This document shows, piece by piece, positions 47,792 to 56,533 of a stretch of DNA of 64,000 nt. Source of the stretch: Planctomycetaceae bacterium (GTDB lineage Bacteria; Planctomycetota; Phycisphaerae; SM23-33); NCBI GenBank assembly GCA_021371965.1, contig JAJFVE010000122.1, positions 36,418 through 100,417 of the forward strand, read 5' to 3'. Every line of letters starts with the position of its first letter. Position 1 is the first letter of the stretch. Under the pieces are notes generated by a model. That model was not told where the DNA came from, made no database searches, and saw only the letters and a program-made list of their open reading frames with translations. The position numbers and the translations under genes are program-made.

Positions 47792-49798
47792 CTAACCTGG
47801 ATCGGGCAGCACGCGGCCGCGCAGCTTGACTGTCCCCTCCGCGGGCGATCCGCCGGTGTTGTTTTTCTCAAGCAGCAGCAAGTCGTCGACGGTGGGTTTA
47901 TCCAGCGCGCGTCCATCGACGATCTGCTTGACCTCCTCGGCGGAGAGCGTTTCGTACTTGATCAGGGCCTTGGCGATCTCATCGAGGCGATGGCTGTTTT
48001 CCTGGATGATCTTGCGGGTGGTCGCGCCGGCCTCGTCGATCAGCAGGCGCACTTCGGCGTCGACGGTTTCGGCGGTCTTCTCGGAATACTTCGATCCCGG
48101 CGGCAGCATGCCGTTGAACTGGTCGGGATCGTTGGCATAGTTGACGGCCCCGAGTCGCGGGCTCATGCCCCAGTCGAGCACCATCCTGCGCGCGAGCATG
48201 GTGGCCTGGGCGATATCGCTCTGGGCGCCGCTGGTGATGTCGCCGCAGAAGATTTCCTCGGCGACGCGCCCGCCGAAAAGCACGCACAATTGGGCCTTGC
48301 AGTACTTCAGGCTGAAGAGGTAGCGATCTTTCTCGGGCAGCGAGAAGGTGGCCCCGCCCATGTTGGCCCGGGGGATGATCGAGACCTTGTGCAGCGGGTC
48401 GGCGTCGGGCGTCAGCAGTTGGGTCAGGGCGTGCCCGGCCTCGTGATAGGCGGTGACGCGTTTGTCCTTTTCGTCGATGACGCGGCTCTTTCGCGCTCGG
48501 CCCCATCGCACCTTGTCGCGGGCCTCTTCGAAGTCGGCCTGCTCGACATAGTCCTTGTTGGCCATGGTGGCGGCGATGGCCGCCTCGTTGACCAGGGCCT
48601 CGAGGTCGGCGCCGCTGAACATCGGCGTGCCGCGGGCCATGCGCTGCAGGTCGACATCGTCGGCGCAGCGCACCTTGGCGGCGTAGATTTTCAGGATGGC
48701 CAACCGCCCGCCGACGTCCGGCAGCGGCACGATGATCTGGCGGTCGAAACGCCCCGGGCGCGTCAGGGCCGGGTCCAGCACGTCCATCCGGTTGGTCGCG
48801 GCGATCACGATGACCTGGTCGGAGGTGTCGAATCCGTCCATCTCCACCAGGATGGCGTTGAGGGTCTGCTCGCGTTCGTCGTGCCCGCCGCTGACGAACC
48901 CGTGGCCGCGGCGGCGTCCGACGGCGTCGATCTCGTCGAGGAAGATGATGCAGGGGGAGTTGTCCTTGGCCTGCTTGAACAGGTCGCGCACGCGGCTGGC
49001 GCCGACGCCAACGAACATCTCGACGAAGTCGCTGCCGGAGATGCTGAAGAAGGGCACGTTGGCCTCGCCGGCGATGGCCTTGGCCAGCAGGGTCTTTCCG
49101 CATCCGGGCTCGCCCACCAGCAGCACGCCGCGCGGGATGCGGCCGCCGAGGCGGTGGAACTTCTTGGGGTTCTTGAGGAACTCGATGATCTCGCCGACTT
49201 CTTCCTTGGCCTCGTCGATTCCCGCGACGTTGTCGAAGGTCACGCTGGACTGCTCCTTGGTGGTGACCTTGTGGCGCGAGCGCCCGAAGTTGCCCAGGAA
49301 GCCCGCCCCGCCGCCGGCGGCGCCCATCCGCCGGAACACGAAGAACCAGATCAGGAAGAACAGCACCAGCATCAGCATCAGCGAGGGCAGCACGCCTTCC
49401 CACCAGCCGGTGAACTCGTATTCGTAGTCGATCGTACCGCCGCGGGCCTGGCCGGCCTTGAGGGCCTCCTGGAGACGCTTGTCGAAATTATCCTCGGCAG
49501 CGAAGGCGTAATGCACCGTGAAGCGGGACGGTTCCGTCGCGGTGAGCCCTGGGGTGTTGGGTTTGAGCTCGCCCAGGATTTCCTTCTCGCGGACGATGAT
49601 CTTGCCCGTGAGGTTTCCGTTGCGGGCGTACGTCCAGAAGGCGTCGGGCGTGATCGTCTTGGACCCGGGCATCCTGGCAAACGCCAGCAGCGCCAGCGCC
49701 AAGGCGATGGCCACTACCCAGCCCAACAGGGAACGGGTCAGGCGCGGCGGCATGGGGCCGCCCAGCCGTGGGGGTTTGTTCGGGGATTGATTATTCAT
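47792..49798 (-). CDS. ftsH: FtsH membrane AAA+ metalloprotease
   Basis: FtsH extracts and degrades membrane and cytoplasmic proteins as an ATP-driven hexamer. Residues 22-42 and about 135-155 are the membrane spans around a periplasmic domain. The AAA+ domain has Walker A GEPGCGKT, Walker B IIFLDEID and the SRH region [20 protein letters not shown]; the peptidase zinc site is HEAGH with the downstream acidic ligand region. Its 668 residues include a slightly long Pro-rich N-terminus. It starts 16 bases after the lptE-like gene ends. Confidence 0.96.
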   Translation of the reverse strand: MNNQSPNKPPRLGGPMPPRLTRSLLGWVVAIALALALLAFARMPGSKTITPDAFWTYARNGNLTGKIIVREKEILGELKPNTPGLTATEPSRFTVHYAFAAEDNFDKRLQEALKAGQARGGTIDYEYEFTGWWEGVLPSLMLMLVLFFLIWFFVFRRMGAAGGGAGFLGNFGRSRHKVTTKEQSSVTFDNVAGIDEAKEEVGEIIEFLKNPKKFHRLGGRIPRGVLLVGEPGCGKTLLAKAIAGEANVPFFSISGSDFVEMFVGVGASRVRDLFKQAKDNSPCIIFLDEIDAVGRRRGHGFVSGGHDEREQTLNAILVEMDGFDTSDQVIVIAATNRMDVLDPALTRPGRFDRQIIVPLPDVGGRLAILKIYAAKVRCADDVDLQRMARGTPMFSGADLEALVNEAAIAATMANKDYVEQADFEEARDKVRWGRARKSRVIDEKDKRVTAYHEAGHALTQLLTPDADPLHKVSIIPRANMGGATFSLPEKDRYLFSLKYCKAQLCVLFGGRVAEEIFCGDITSGAQSDIAQATMLARRMVLDWGMSPRLGAVNYANDPDQFNGMLPPGSKYSEKTAETVDAEVRLLIDEAGATTRKIIQENSHRLDEIAKALIKYETLSAEEVKQIVDGRALDKPTVDDLLLLEKNNTGGSPAEGTVKLRGRVLPDPG

Positions 49799-49814
49799 AT
49801 CAGTATTGTATCTC

Positions 49815-50333
49815 TCACCACGGCTCCGCCATGTGTTCTACGACCATGCGCGCGGCCTTGTTGAGGACAGTTTCGCTCCCCTGATAGAAATCTTCCGTGT
49901 ATGGCGAGAGCGGGATGTAGGTTCCCGAGACGGACAGGGCGTTGTTCCTGGCCAGTTCCTTGCCGCTGCGCAGGTCGGTCCAGACGAAGGACATGGTGAT
50001 GACCAATTCAATTTCCCGTGCGGCGCCGGTCTTGGAGTCGTAGCTGAGCACCTGCTGGCTGATGGCGTCGATGCGACCGGTCAGTTGCGTATCGGCCCGC
50101 AGTTTGTTGACCACCTTATACGGCGTCTCCAGCTCGATCTGCTTGATGACGGCCTCGGTCATGCGGAACTCGACCTCGCGGCGGTAGACGTCCTTGCCGC
50201 GAGACCACACCGGCACGGCCACGGTCTTGATTCCCGGGCGGTACTGGTCTTCCATCGTATAGCCGGTGCCGGTGCATCCGGCCGCGACCAGTGCGGCCAA
50301 TGGTATCGCCAGGAGAAGGTAAGCGGTCTTCAT
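49815..50333 (-). CDS. LptE-like lipopolysaccharide-assembly lipoprotein
   Basis: This 172-residue lipoprotein has a lipobox (LVAAGCTGTGY) and the compact fold pattern of LptE: GIKTVAVPVWSR, YKVVNKLRADTQLTGRIDAI and IELVITMSFVWTDLRSGKEL. LptE plugs the LptD barrel and helps insert lipopolysaccharide. The start overlaps the upstream bamD-like stop by four bases (ATGA). Pairing with an outer-membrane TPR lipoprotein-like gene and FtsH supports an envelope role. Confidence 0.75.
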   Translation of the reverse strand: MKTAYLLLAIPLAALVAAGCTGTGYTMEDQYRPGIKTVAVPVWSRGKDVYRREVEFRMTEAVIKQIELETPYKVVNKLRADTQLTGRIDAISQQVLSYDSKTGAAREIELVITMSFVWTDLRSGKELARNNALSVSGTYIPLSPYTEDFYQGSETVLNKAARMVVEHMAEPW

Positions 50334-51520
50334 TTTGGTTTTCCGGTCGGGTTATCGCCAGACGCCTTGGGCAGCATCCCCTCCTCCGACGGCGGAGGGG
50401 GCGGCACAAACCGCTTATGATAGCGTCCTTCGGTGGGAGTTACCACCACTGTTGCCGTAGAAGCATCGCTGGGCGCCGCAGGCACCACCCCGCCCAGCAG
50501 CCCCAACGACTGGCGGGCCTGGCCGGCCCAGTTCGTGTCGGGAAAGCGGGAGATGACCTGACCGTAATAGTACGCCGCCGCGTCCAGCCGGCTGGTGCGT
50601 TTGTAGAATTCGGCGCTGTCGTAAAGTTTCTGGGCTCGCAGCTCGGCGATCTGCCTGAGCGTATCGGCCACGCCTTCGCGCTTGGCGGCCTTGGGGTAAC
50701 GCTCCGTGAAGGTCTTGTACCGCTGGTGGGCCTCGAGCAGGGGCGTTTCGTCGAACTCGATGCCGCCGTACTGCGAGTGCGTCGCGCGGGCCCCCTGGAG
50801 CATGGCGTACTCGACGTCCGGGTCGTTCTTGAACAGATCGATATAGCTGTCGTAGGCGTCGACGGCCTCGGTCCACTCCCCGGCTCGGTAGTGATAGTCG
50901 CCGATGCGCATGACGGACTTGCGGGCCAGGTCGCTGCCGGGGGAGTGCTTGACGATCTTGGAGAGGATCTCTAGCCCGTCGTCCTTGGCCGGCAGCCAGA
51001 ACATGCCGAAGGCCAGGCGCTTCTTGCCGGCCAGGAAAGCCTCGGCCACGGCGTACTCGCGGTCGAGTGCCCGCTGGAAGAATTTGCCGCCGGGGAACTT
51101 GGCGAGTTGCTTTTCGTACCACTCGAAGCCCTGAAAATAGTGCTCGCGCCCGACCTCGGCCTCGCCGGCCAGGAACATCGCCTCTTCGCAGTCGTCGTCG
51201 AGGGGGTTGCTCTTGACGAACTTCTCGGCCTTGGAAAGGGCCGTGCCCCAGCTCTTCTTGGTCAGCAAGTCGCGAATTTCGGTGATCCCAGCCGAGAGCG
51301 ACCCCGCCGGCGCCGCGGCCTTGCGGACCCACTTGCCGCCCTTCCACTCAAACTCGCCCGTGCCCGGCGCAGCACCGGTAGCCGCGCCCCCGCCGGCAGC
51401 AGGCTGGCTGGCCGGGCCATTGCCGGCCTCGTCTGCCCACGCGCAGCGTGCGCAGAGCAACAACGCGCCAAGCGTCGCGAGAGTCAGAATGTTTTTCGGA
51501 GTTGCCATAGGTTTGGCCAT
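50330..51520 (-). CDS. BamD-like outer-membrane assembly TPR protein
   Basis: This 396-residue protein has a signal peptide (about residues 8-29) with Cys25 that could be lipidated, a Gly/Ala-rich linker, then TPR-type helical repeats (about residues 75-335) such as FVKSNPLDDDCEEAMFLAGE, YRAGEWTEAVDAYDSYIDLF and YYYGQVISRFPDTNWAGQAR. The spacing and the YYxxVxxxFPxTxWAxxA pattern match BamD/YfiO, which recruits substrates to the BamA barrel. The C-terminal Pro-rich tail is extra. Start chosen at the first ATG behind GGGGGG; another ATG lies 12 bases later. Confidence 0.78.
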   Translation of the reverse strand: MAKPMATPKNILTLATLGALLLCARCAWADEAGNGPASQPAAGGGAATGAAPGTGEFEWKGGKWVRKAAAPAGSLSAGITEIRDLLTKKSWGTALSKAEKFVKSNPLDDDCEEAMFLAGEAEVGREHYFQGFEWYEKQLAKFPGGKFFQRALDREYAVAEAFLAGKKRLAFGMFWLPAKDDGLEILSKIVKHSPGSDLARKSVMRIGDYHYRAGEWTEAVDAYDSYIDLFKNDPDVEYAMLQGARATHSQYGGIEFDETPLLEAHQRYKTFTERYPKAAKREGVADTLRQIAELRAQKLYDSAEFYKRTSRLDAAAYYYGQVISRFPDTNWAGQARQSLGLLGGVVPAAPSDASTATVVVTPTEGRYHKRFVPPPPPSEEGMLPKASGDNPTGKPK

Positions 51521-51567
51521 AAAAGCCCCCCACAGACAGGGGGTCAATTATACACGGCAGTGGGAGC

Positions 51568-51629
51568 AGTAGCCAGTAGCCAGTAGTCGAGGATTCCCTC
51601 CGGGTACCGGCTACTGGCTACCGGCTACT
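51568..51629. repeat. AGTAGCCAGTAG 19-bp hairpin at the recO 3' end
   Basis: Arms 51568-51586 and 51611-51629 are complementary except for one base, built of agtagcc/ggctact words, around a 24-base loop. The right arm contains the recO stop codon and last codons. The hairpin lies between recO and the bamD-like gene. Confidence 0.85.
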
Positions 51630-52390
51630 CTTCCCACCACATGCCTTGCCATTTTGGGCCAATGATTGATCTGCTGGGCGATGTGGTAGCACAGGAGGCG
51701 ATTGACTTTTCGGGCTTGGGGTTCTTCCAGGGCAGGGCGTTTGGTGCTGCGGCTGGCGGTCAGGGCGGCGATGCCGGCCAGGGCGGGTGCGTCTACCGCA
51801 ATGGCTTCCTTGGCCGTCATTCGGCAGCGGGTGCAGATGAGCCCGCCCATCGTGGAGCTGAAGAAGACTTCCTGCCGACCTTTGGGCGCTGGCGCTGCGG
51901 CGATCAGCGGGGTCTGGCAGCCCTGGCAGAGCCGCAGATCGCCCAGCAGGCCCAGGTGGCCGAGCAATCGCCATTGAAAGAACGCCAGCACGGCCTGCAC
52001 CGGCGCGTCGGCCTGGCCGAGGCGCGCCAGGGCGTTGTGCAGAAGGTCGAAGACCTCCACGTGCACGTCTGCCTCGCTGACCGTGGCCGCGACGATCTCG
52101 ATCATGTACAGCCCCGCGTTGAGCCGCCGCAGATCCTTGCGCAGGGCCGAATGCGAGTCGCTTTCGGTGTACTCGATCAGCGTGGCGAGGCTTTCCCCGC
52201 GGCCGGTGGAGTAGATCAGTTCGCCCTCGCTGAACATGTCAACGAGCCCGCCGGACTTGCTCTTGGGCCGCTTGGTGCCCTTGCCCAGCGCCCGCACGGC
52301 CCCGCCCGAGCGCGTGAGGAAATGCAGGACCTGCGAGGTCTCGCTGTAGTCGTAAGCACGCAGGCAGATTGCCAACTCGCGGTGGCGCAT
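51611..52390 (-). CDS. recO: DNA repair protein RecO
   Basis: RecO helps load RecA on SSB-coated DNA in gap repair. The N-terminal OB domain starts MRHRELAICLRAYDYSETSQ, and the zinc-finger segment reads LCQGCQTPL and ICTRCRMTAKEA, the four-Cys form. The 259-residue length is normal. The frame is open further upstream inside a repeat, so I prefer the ATG at 52390. The last residues (VAGSQ) and stop come from the neighbouring hairpin repeat. Confidence 0.88.
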   Translation of the reverse strand: MRHRELAICLRAYDYSETSQVLHFLTRSGGAVRALGKGTKRPKSKSGGLVDMFSEGELIYSTGRGESLATLIEYTESDSHSALRKDLRRLNAGLYMIEIVAATVSEADVHVEVFDLLHNALARLGQADAPVQAVLAFFQWRLLGHLGLLGDLRLCQGCQTPLIAAAPAPKGRQEVFFSSTMGGLICTRCRMTAKEAIAVDAPALAGIAALTASRSTKRPALEEPQARKVNRLLCYHIAQQINHWPKMARHVVGRVAGSQ

Positions 52391-52420
52391 GCCGAGGATA
52401 GTAACCGCTAGCCCGCAAGA

Positions 52421-52488
52421 ACAGTAGCCCGTAGCCGGCAAAAGCATCAGGTTCCGCCTGTTGTCACGGGCTACCGGCTACCGGCTAC
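52421..52488. repeat. CTACCGGCTAC hairpin between recO and the kinase gene
   Basis: The arm agtagcccgtagccgg pairs with ccggctaccggctact around a loop of about 40 bases. It covers the gap between the recO start and the histidine kinase stop and encodes the last codons of the kinase gene. Confidence 0.75.
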
Positions 52489-53304
52489 TGCTGCTGCTCG
52501 CGAGTGCATCGCGCGCACGGGGATGGCCGGTAGAAGCATGCTCATGGCGCAGCCCTTTCCGGGGCGGCTCTCGACGGTGATAAAGCCCCCGCTCTGGCGA
52601 ACGAATCTGCAGACCATCGTCAACCCAAGGCCCGTTCCCTGGCCGGGCGGCTTGGTCGTGAAGAATGGCTGAAAGAGCTGCCCCAGCGTCTGCTTGTCCA
52701 TTCCGACGCCGTCGTCCTTGACCGTCAGCATGACGAACCGTCCCGGCTGGGCCGGGGCGTGCCGCTGCGCTTCCTGGCGGTCCACCAGCACGTGCTGCAC
52801 GGTGATTCCAACGTTGCCCGACGACGCCACCGCGTCGCGCGCATTCATCAGCAGATTGAGGATCGCCTGCTGGAGCTGCGCCGGATCGGTCTTGACCCAC
52901 GCCGGGGCCGGCGAAAGCCGCAGCGACAACGACACGTACTTGCCCAGCATCCGGTCCAGCGCGTCGGCCATCTCCGTCAGAGACTCCCCCACGTTCACCA
53001 GCGCCACTTGGGCAATCTCGCGGCGGCTGGCCTTGAGCAGGCGCTGGCACAGATCGTTCGCGCGGTCGGCGGCCTGGAGCACCTGCTCGATCAGGCGCCG
53101 GTCTTCCTTGTCGCGCCCGCGGCGGCGCATGAGCATCTGCCCGTAGCCGCTGACCAGCGAGAGCTGGTTTCGAAAATCATGGGCGACATTGCCCACCAGC
53201 AGGCCCATGGCCTCGATCTTCTGCATCTGGAGGAATTGCCGCTGCAGGGTCGCGTCATTGGCCTTGGCGGCGCTGCTCGGCAGTTGCTGCGATTCGTCCA
53301 GCAT
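52471..53304 (-). CDS. Histidine kinase without sensor domain
   Basis: This 277-residue protein is essentially the catalytic core of a histidine kinase: phospho-acceptor His42 in NVAHDFRNQLS, N box NLLMNARDAVAS, G1 DDGVGMD, F box QLFQPFFTTK and G2 GQGTGLGL. The HDFRN acceptor is the NtrB-like type. There is no membrane span and no recognisable sensory domain, only about 35 polar residues before the acceptor. The response regulator gene upstream ends 36 bases before its start, so they form one unit. The C-terminus VAGSR is encoded by a repeat. Confidence 0.9.
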   Translation of the reverse strand: MLDESQQLPSSAAKANDATLQRQFLQMQKIEAMGLLVGNVAHDFRNQLSLVSGYGQMLMRRRGRDKEDRRLIEQVLQAADRANDLCQRLLKASRREIAQVALVNVGESLTEMADALDRMLGKYVSLSLRLSPAPAWVKTDPAQLQQAILNLLMNARDAVASSGNVGITVQHVLVDRQEAQRHAPAQPGRFVMLTVKDDGVGMDKQTLGQLFQPFFTTKPPGQGTGLGLTMVCRFVRQSGGFITVESRPGKGCAMSMLLPAIPVRAMHSRAAAVAGSR

Positions 53305-53340
53305 GGTGATGGTCTCCGGTAAGGGGCGCCGCCGGGGTTC

Positions 53341-53763
53341 TCAAGCCGCCGGTCGCCGCCCTAACGCGCGCACGGCCAGGTCCAGCAGCGCCTCCAGGGA
53401 AAACGGCTTGTATAGCACCGCGAGCTCCTCGGCGGCCAGGCGCTGGCGGGTTTGGGGGTCGTAGCGCCGGCCTGTCAGGACGATCGTATGATCGAGCGCC
53501 TCGGGGGCGTCTTGTCGCATGAAGTCGAGAATCTCCCATCCATCGGGATGAGGCATGCCCAGGTCCAGGATGAGCAGATCGTAGGGCTGGGCGGAAAGTA
53601 GCTGGATGGCCTGGTAGCCGTCAGTGACGGCCTCGACCTGCGCCCCGGACTGGCTGAGAATCTCGGAGATCAGCGAGGTGACTTCCGGCCAATCGTCAAC
53701 GACCAGGACTCGTTTGCCTCGCAGGCGGGAGGGGACGGAGGATGGACTCTTTTGCCGGTACAT
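53341..53763 (-). CDS. Single-domain response regulator
   Basis: The 140-residue protein is a receiver domain alone, with acidic pair Asp23-Asp24 in VVDDWPE, phospho-acceptor Asp67 in LILDLGMP, Thr in IVLTGRR and Lys in LYKPF. There is no output domain, so signalling likely passes to another protein. It precedes the sensor-less histidine kinase in one unit; the pair could be a soluble relay. The 372-base gap upstream to the tRNA holds only the tRNA promoter as far as I can see. Confidence 0.9.
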   Translation of the reverse strand: MYRQKSPSSVPSRLRGKRVLVVDDWPEVTSLISEILSQSGAQVEAVTDGYQAIQLLSAQPYDLLILDLGMPHPDGWEILDFMRQDAPEALDHTIVLTGRRYDPQTRQRLAAEELAVLYKPFSLEALLDLAVRALGRRPAA

Positions 53764-54088
53764 AATTGGCCCTCGGAAAATTACGGGCGCTGACCGGTGC
53801 GAACGTCCATGTCGTAGCCACGGGGGTCAACTGGGTCGGAAAGGTCATCTGCTCCGGCCGCAGAGTCCCGGCGAACCGTCCATGTGTAAGAAGCACGCCA
53901 CAAGGTATTCGGACTTGTCCTTCTCACGCATTAAGGTATTTCACTCAATAGAGAGATTTTTTTGCAGGGCACCGCACCCGTGCACCGCCGCACGATGGCC
54001 GGTCGGGCGCCATGGCGGCCGTTGTCCCGCCGCCACGTCCCCGACTGTCCCTGGCCAACTCGGCGACTGCGTGCCGTTCCCTGTCGCC

Positions 54089-54117
54089 TTGACCCCCGCT
54101 CCCCCCGCCGATAGACT
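54089..54117 (+). promoter_or_regulatory. Sigma70-type promoter of tRNA-Ile2
   Basis: TTGACC (54089-54094) and TAGACT (54112-54117) are separated by 17 bases. Transcription would begin about 12 bases before the mature tRNA. Confidence 0.65.
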
Positions 54118-54135
54118 TCGGTCATGCCCCTTCGC

Positions 54136-54208
<73 letters not shown>

Positions 54209-54268
54209 ATGATTTGCGAACGCCGGCCTCTGCATTAGCAAGCCCTGTCGTGGGTGAGGAAGATATCG

Positions 54269-56362
54269 ATGGAACTGGACGATGCTATTGGGATCCTGCT
54301 TAAGATCGCAGAGTCCGCCTACAAATCCGAGGCGATAGACAAGTTCTGCGGGCGGATTCTGCCTGACATCGTCAAGATGGCTGAAGCATCTGGCGCGTTC
54401 TTCTATGTTGCTGCCGGCCCTCGTACGGCGGGGCCTTACTTCTTCGTGCACGGTTTGGATGGTGCCGCAGGTTCCCATTTGGAGGAGTTCTGCCGCGATG
54501 AGTGCCAAAAGGCGGGCGATCGCGCCGAGCCGCACTGTGCAGTTCTGCCGCTGTCATCATCGAATGTTTCTGGTCCCAGCGGCGATGATTGCAGGTTCAG
54601 TGCTGTGATCCTCCCGATGGTGTCTTGCGGCCGCTGCCTGGGCATTCTAGGTTATGCGCATCCAGGAGAGAGCGCTGCCGGTATTCCTTCATGGGCAGGC
54701 GATCTGGCGCGTCTTGTTGGCAGTGCAACCGAGTTCCAGTTGGCGCAATACGACCGGGATCGCGAAATCCGCTATCTCAATGCTTATCTGAACGTCAGTT
54801 CGCTGCTTGCTCAATCGATGGGATTGAGCGAATTGGTCGAGAAGGCGTTGTACTCCTGCATGGAGGTGGTCTCAGCTGAGGCTGCTTCCGTGATGCTTCT
54901 GGACCACGACCACAGCAATTTCAGTTTCTATGTAACTGAGGGGCCGGCGAAGGGACTCCTGACGCAGATGGGATTGCCGGCCGACAAGGGGGTGGCGGGC
55001 CACGTCTTGCGCACGCAGCAGTCCGAAATTGTAAACGACGTGACCACCGACCCGCGATTCTACGGCAAGATCGACTCGGAGTCGGGCTTCCATACCCGCA
55101 ACTTGATAGCCATTCCGTTGACTGCCGGTGAAGAACGAGTTGGGGTTCTCGAAGTCTTGAACAAGGCCAACGGGGATAGGTTCACGGAGCAGGAATGCGC
55201 CCTGCTTGTTTCCATCGCGGAAGAAATCGCCTTTGCCATCCGCAATGCCCGTGTCTTCGAGTATGTCGTCGACACCTACTGTAAACAGCGGCAGGGACAG
55301 AAGACATGCCGAGGGTGCCGCCGGCCGTTGCGCTCCTGGACTCCGTGCGTGCGGTATCGGGAAGCGGAGCTTTCAACGATTCCAACGGCGCACGGCGACA
55401 GCGAATTGGACCGGGAAAAGGCGATGCGGTTCGAACGTCCCCAGAATATTCCAATCGTCATGGGGCTGGCCCCGGCGCTCTGGAGCCGCCATCGCGAAAA
55501 GCTCGAAGACCTGGTTATGCGCCACCCCGTTATCTTTGGTCCTCACAAGCGCGGCAGCAGGGACTTTGATGCCGTTGAGCCCTTGACGGGGCCCGATGGC
55601 AAGGCTGGCGAATACGTTGATGTCTGGGGTTGCGTCTGGAGCCGGGCGCCGGGCGGGGAGGCCGCATACGTAAGCAAGCATCCGTTTCCCGATCGCGAGA
55701 TGGTGCAGAACCTGAAGCCCCCGCAGCCCGGGGATGGATTGCCGCACGGTTGCATGTTCCTGCGCCTGACGTATCTGCGCGGCTATGAGGAGGCAATGAT
55801 AGACTTCTTCGAGGAGCCGCCGGAACTGAATCGGCTTATCGACACCGTTCTCGAATACAACCTCTCAGAATTGCGGGAGATTCTGCGCGACAAGCCCAAA
55901 ATCGTGGAGATAGCGGACGATCTCGGTACGCAGCGGGCTCTCCCTATCTCGCCGCAGACGTGGCGGAAGCATCTCAAGCCCTGCTATGCCAAGCTGTTTG
56001 GCGCCTGCCGCGAGGCGGGTGCGGCTGTTTTGATGCAAACTGACGGCCACATAGTTCCGATTATCCGCGACCTGGCGGAATGCGGGGCTGACGTCCTCAG
56101 CGTCCAGATCGGTCCCAATGGCCTCGACCAGCTGGCTGAAGAATGCCGGGGCCGGCTGTGCTTGAGTCCGAGCATTGACGGACAGTTCCTCGCCTCCGCT
56201 CAACCGGCGCAGATCGATGAGTGCGTGGCCGAAATTGCACGGAAGATCGCTGTCCCGCAAGGCGGCCTGTGGTTCCGCGCCGAGTGCGACGGGGATGTTC
56301 CACTTGAGAACATCGAGGCGCTCTGCCAGGCTTTCGAGCGATACCGGACTTGCCCGCAGTAG
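54269..56362 (+). CDS. GAF-GAF-CxxC-UroD-like fusion protein
   Basis: I know of no standard name for this 697-residue architecture. Residues about 5-150 look like a divergent GAF domain; 165-330 are a clear GAF domain (VNDVTTDPRFYGK, NLIAIPLTAGEERVGVLEVLN). A Cys cluster (CRGCRRPLRSWTPC, about 346-360) follows, and from about 385 to the end lies a uroporphyrinogen-decarboxylase-superfamily barrel (IPIVMGLAPALWSRH, VDVWGCVWSRAP, MQTDGHIVPIIRDLAECGAD). That superfamily includes corrinoid methyltransferases as well as UroD. A sensor domain on such an enzyme suggests ligand-gated methyl or tetrapyrrole chemistry; this is inference. GTGAGGAAG before the ATG supports the start. It converges on a stand-alone UroD-like gene. 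Confidence 0.8.
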   Translation: MELDDAIGILLKIAESAYKSEAIDKFCGRILPDIVKMAEASGAFFYVAAGPRTAGPYFFVHGLDGAAGSHLEEFCRDECQKAGDRAEPHCAVLPLSSSNVSGPSGDDCRFSAVILPMVSCGRCLGILGYAHPGESAAGIPSWAGDLARLVGSATEFQLAQYDRDREIRYLNAYLNVSSLLAQSMGLSELVEKALYSCMEVVSAEAASVMLLDHDHSNFSFYVTEGPAKGLLTQMGLPADKGVAGHVLRTQQSEIVNDVTTDPRFYGKIDSESGFHTRNLIAIPLTAGEERVGVLEVLNKANGDRFTEQECALLVSIAEEIAFAIRNARVFEYVVDTYCKQRQGQKTCRGCRRPLRSWTPCVRYREAELSTIPTAHGDSELDREKAMRFERPQNIPIVMGLAPALWSRHREKLEDLVMRHPVIFGPHKRGSRDFDAVEPLTGPDGKAGEYVDVWGCVWSRAPGGEAAYVSKHPFPDREMVQNLKPPQPGDGLPHGCMFLRLTYLRGYEEAMIDFFEEPPELNRLIDTVLEYNLSELREILRDKPKIVEIADDLGTQRALPISPQTWRKHLKPCYAKLFGACREAGAAVLMQTDGHIVPIIRDLAECGADVLSVQIGPNGLDQLAEECRGRLCLSPSIDGQFLASAQPAQIDECVAEIARKIAVPQGGLWFRAECDGDVPLENIEALCQAFERYRTCPQ

Positions 56363-56484
56363 TCGCTCGCGTGGGAGAGTGATGTCCCAAGCTATTGTTG
56401 AGCGATACCTCAAGACAGGTTCAGCGCGCCTCTGCCAAACGCCATTTCCGGTAGAGACCGTTCAGTAGCCAGCAGCACAAGCCC

Positions 56485-56520
56485 CAGTCTTCGTTCGCCG
56501 CCTGTGGCGAGCGAAGACTG
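56485..56520. terminator. Hairpin between the two UroD-like genes
   Basis: cagtcttcgttcgcc and ggcgagcgaagactg pair over 15 bases with one mismatch around a 6-base loop, 13 bases from the stop of the minus-strand gene. No T tract is evident, but the position between converging genes fits a bidirectional terminator. Confidence 0.5.
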
Positions 56521-56533
56521 TCATGGCGAAGCG

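Noticed and set aside
53766..53951. A 61-codon plus-strand frame between the response regulator and the tRNA.
   Set aside because: No ribosome site, no promoter of its own and no recognisable feature.
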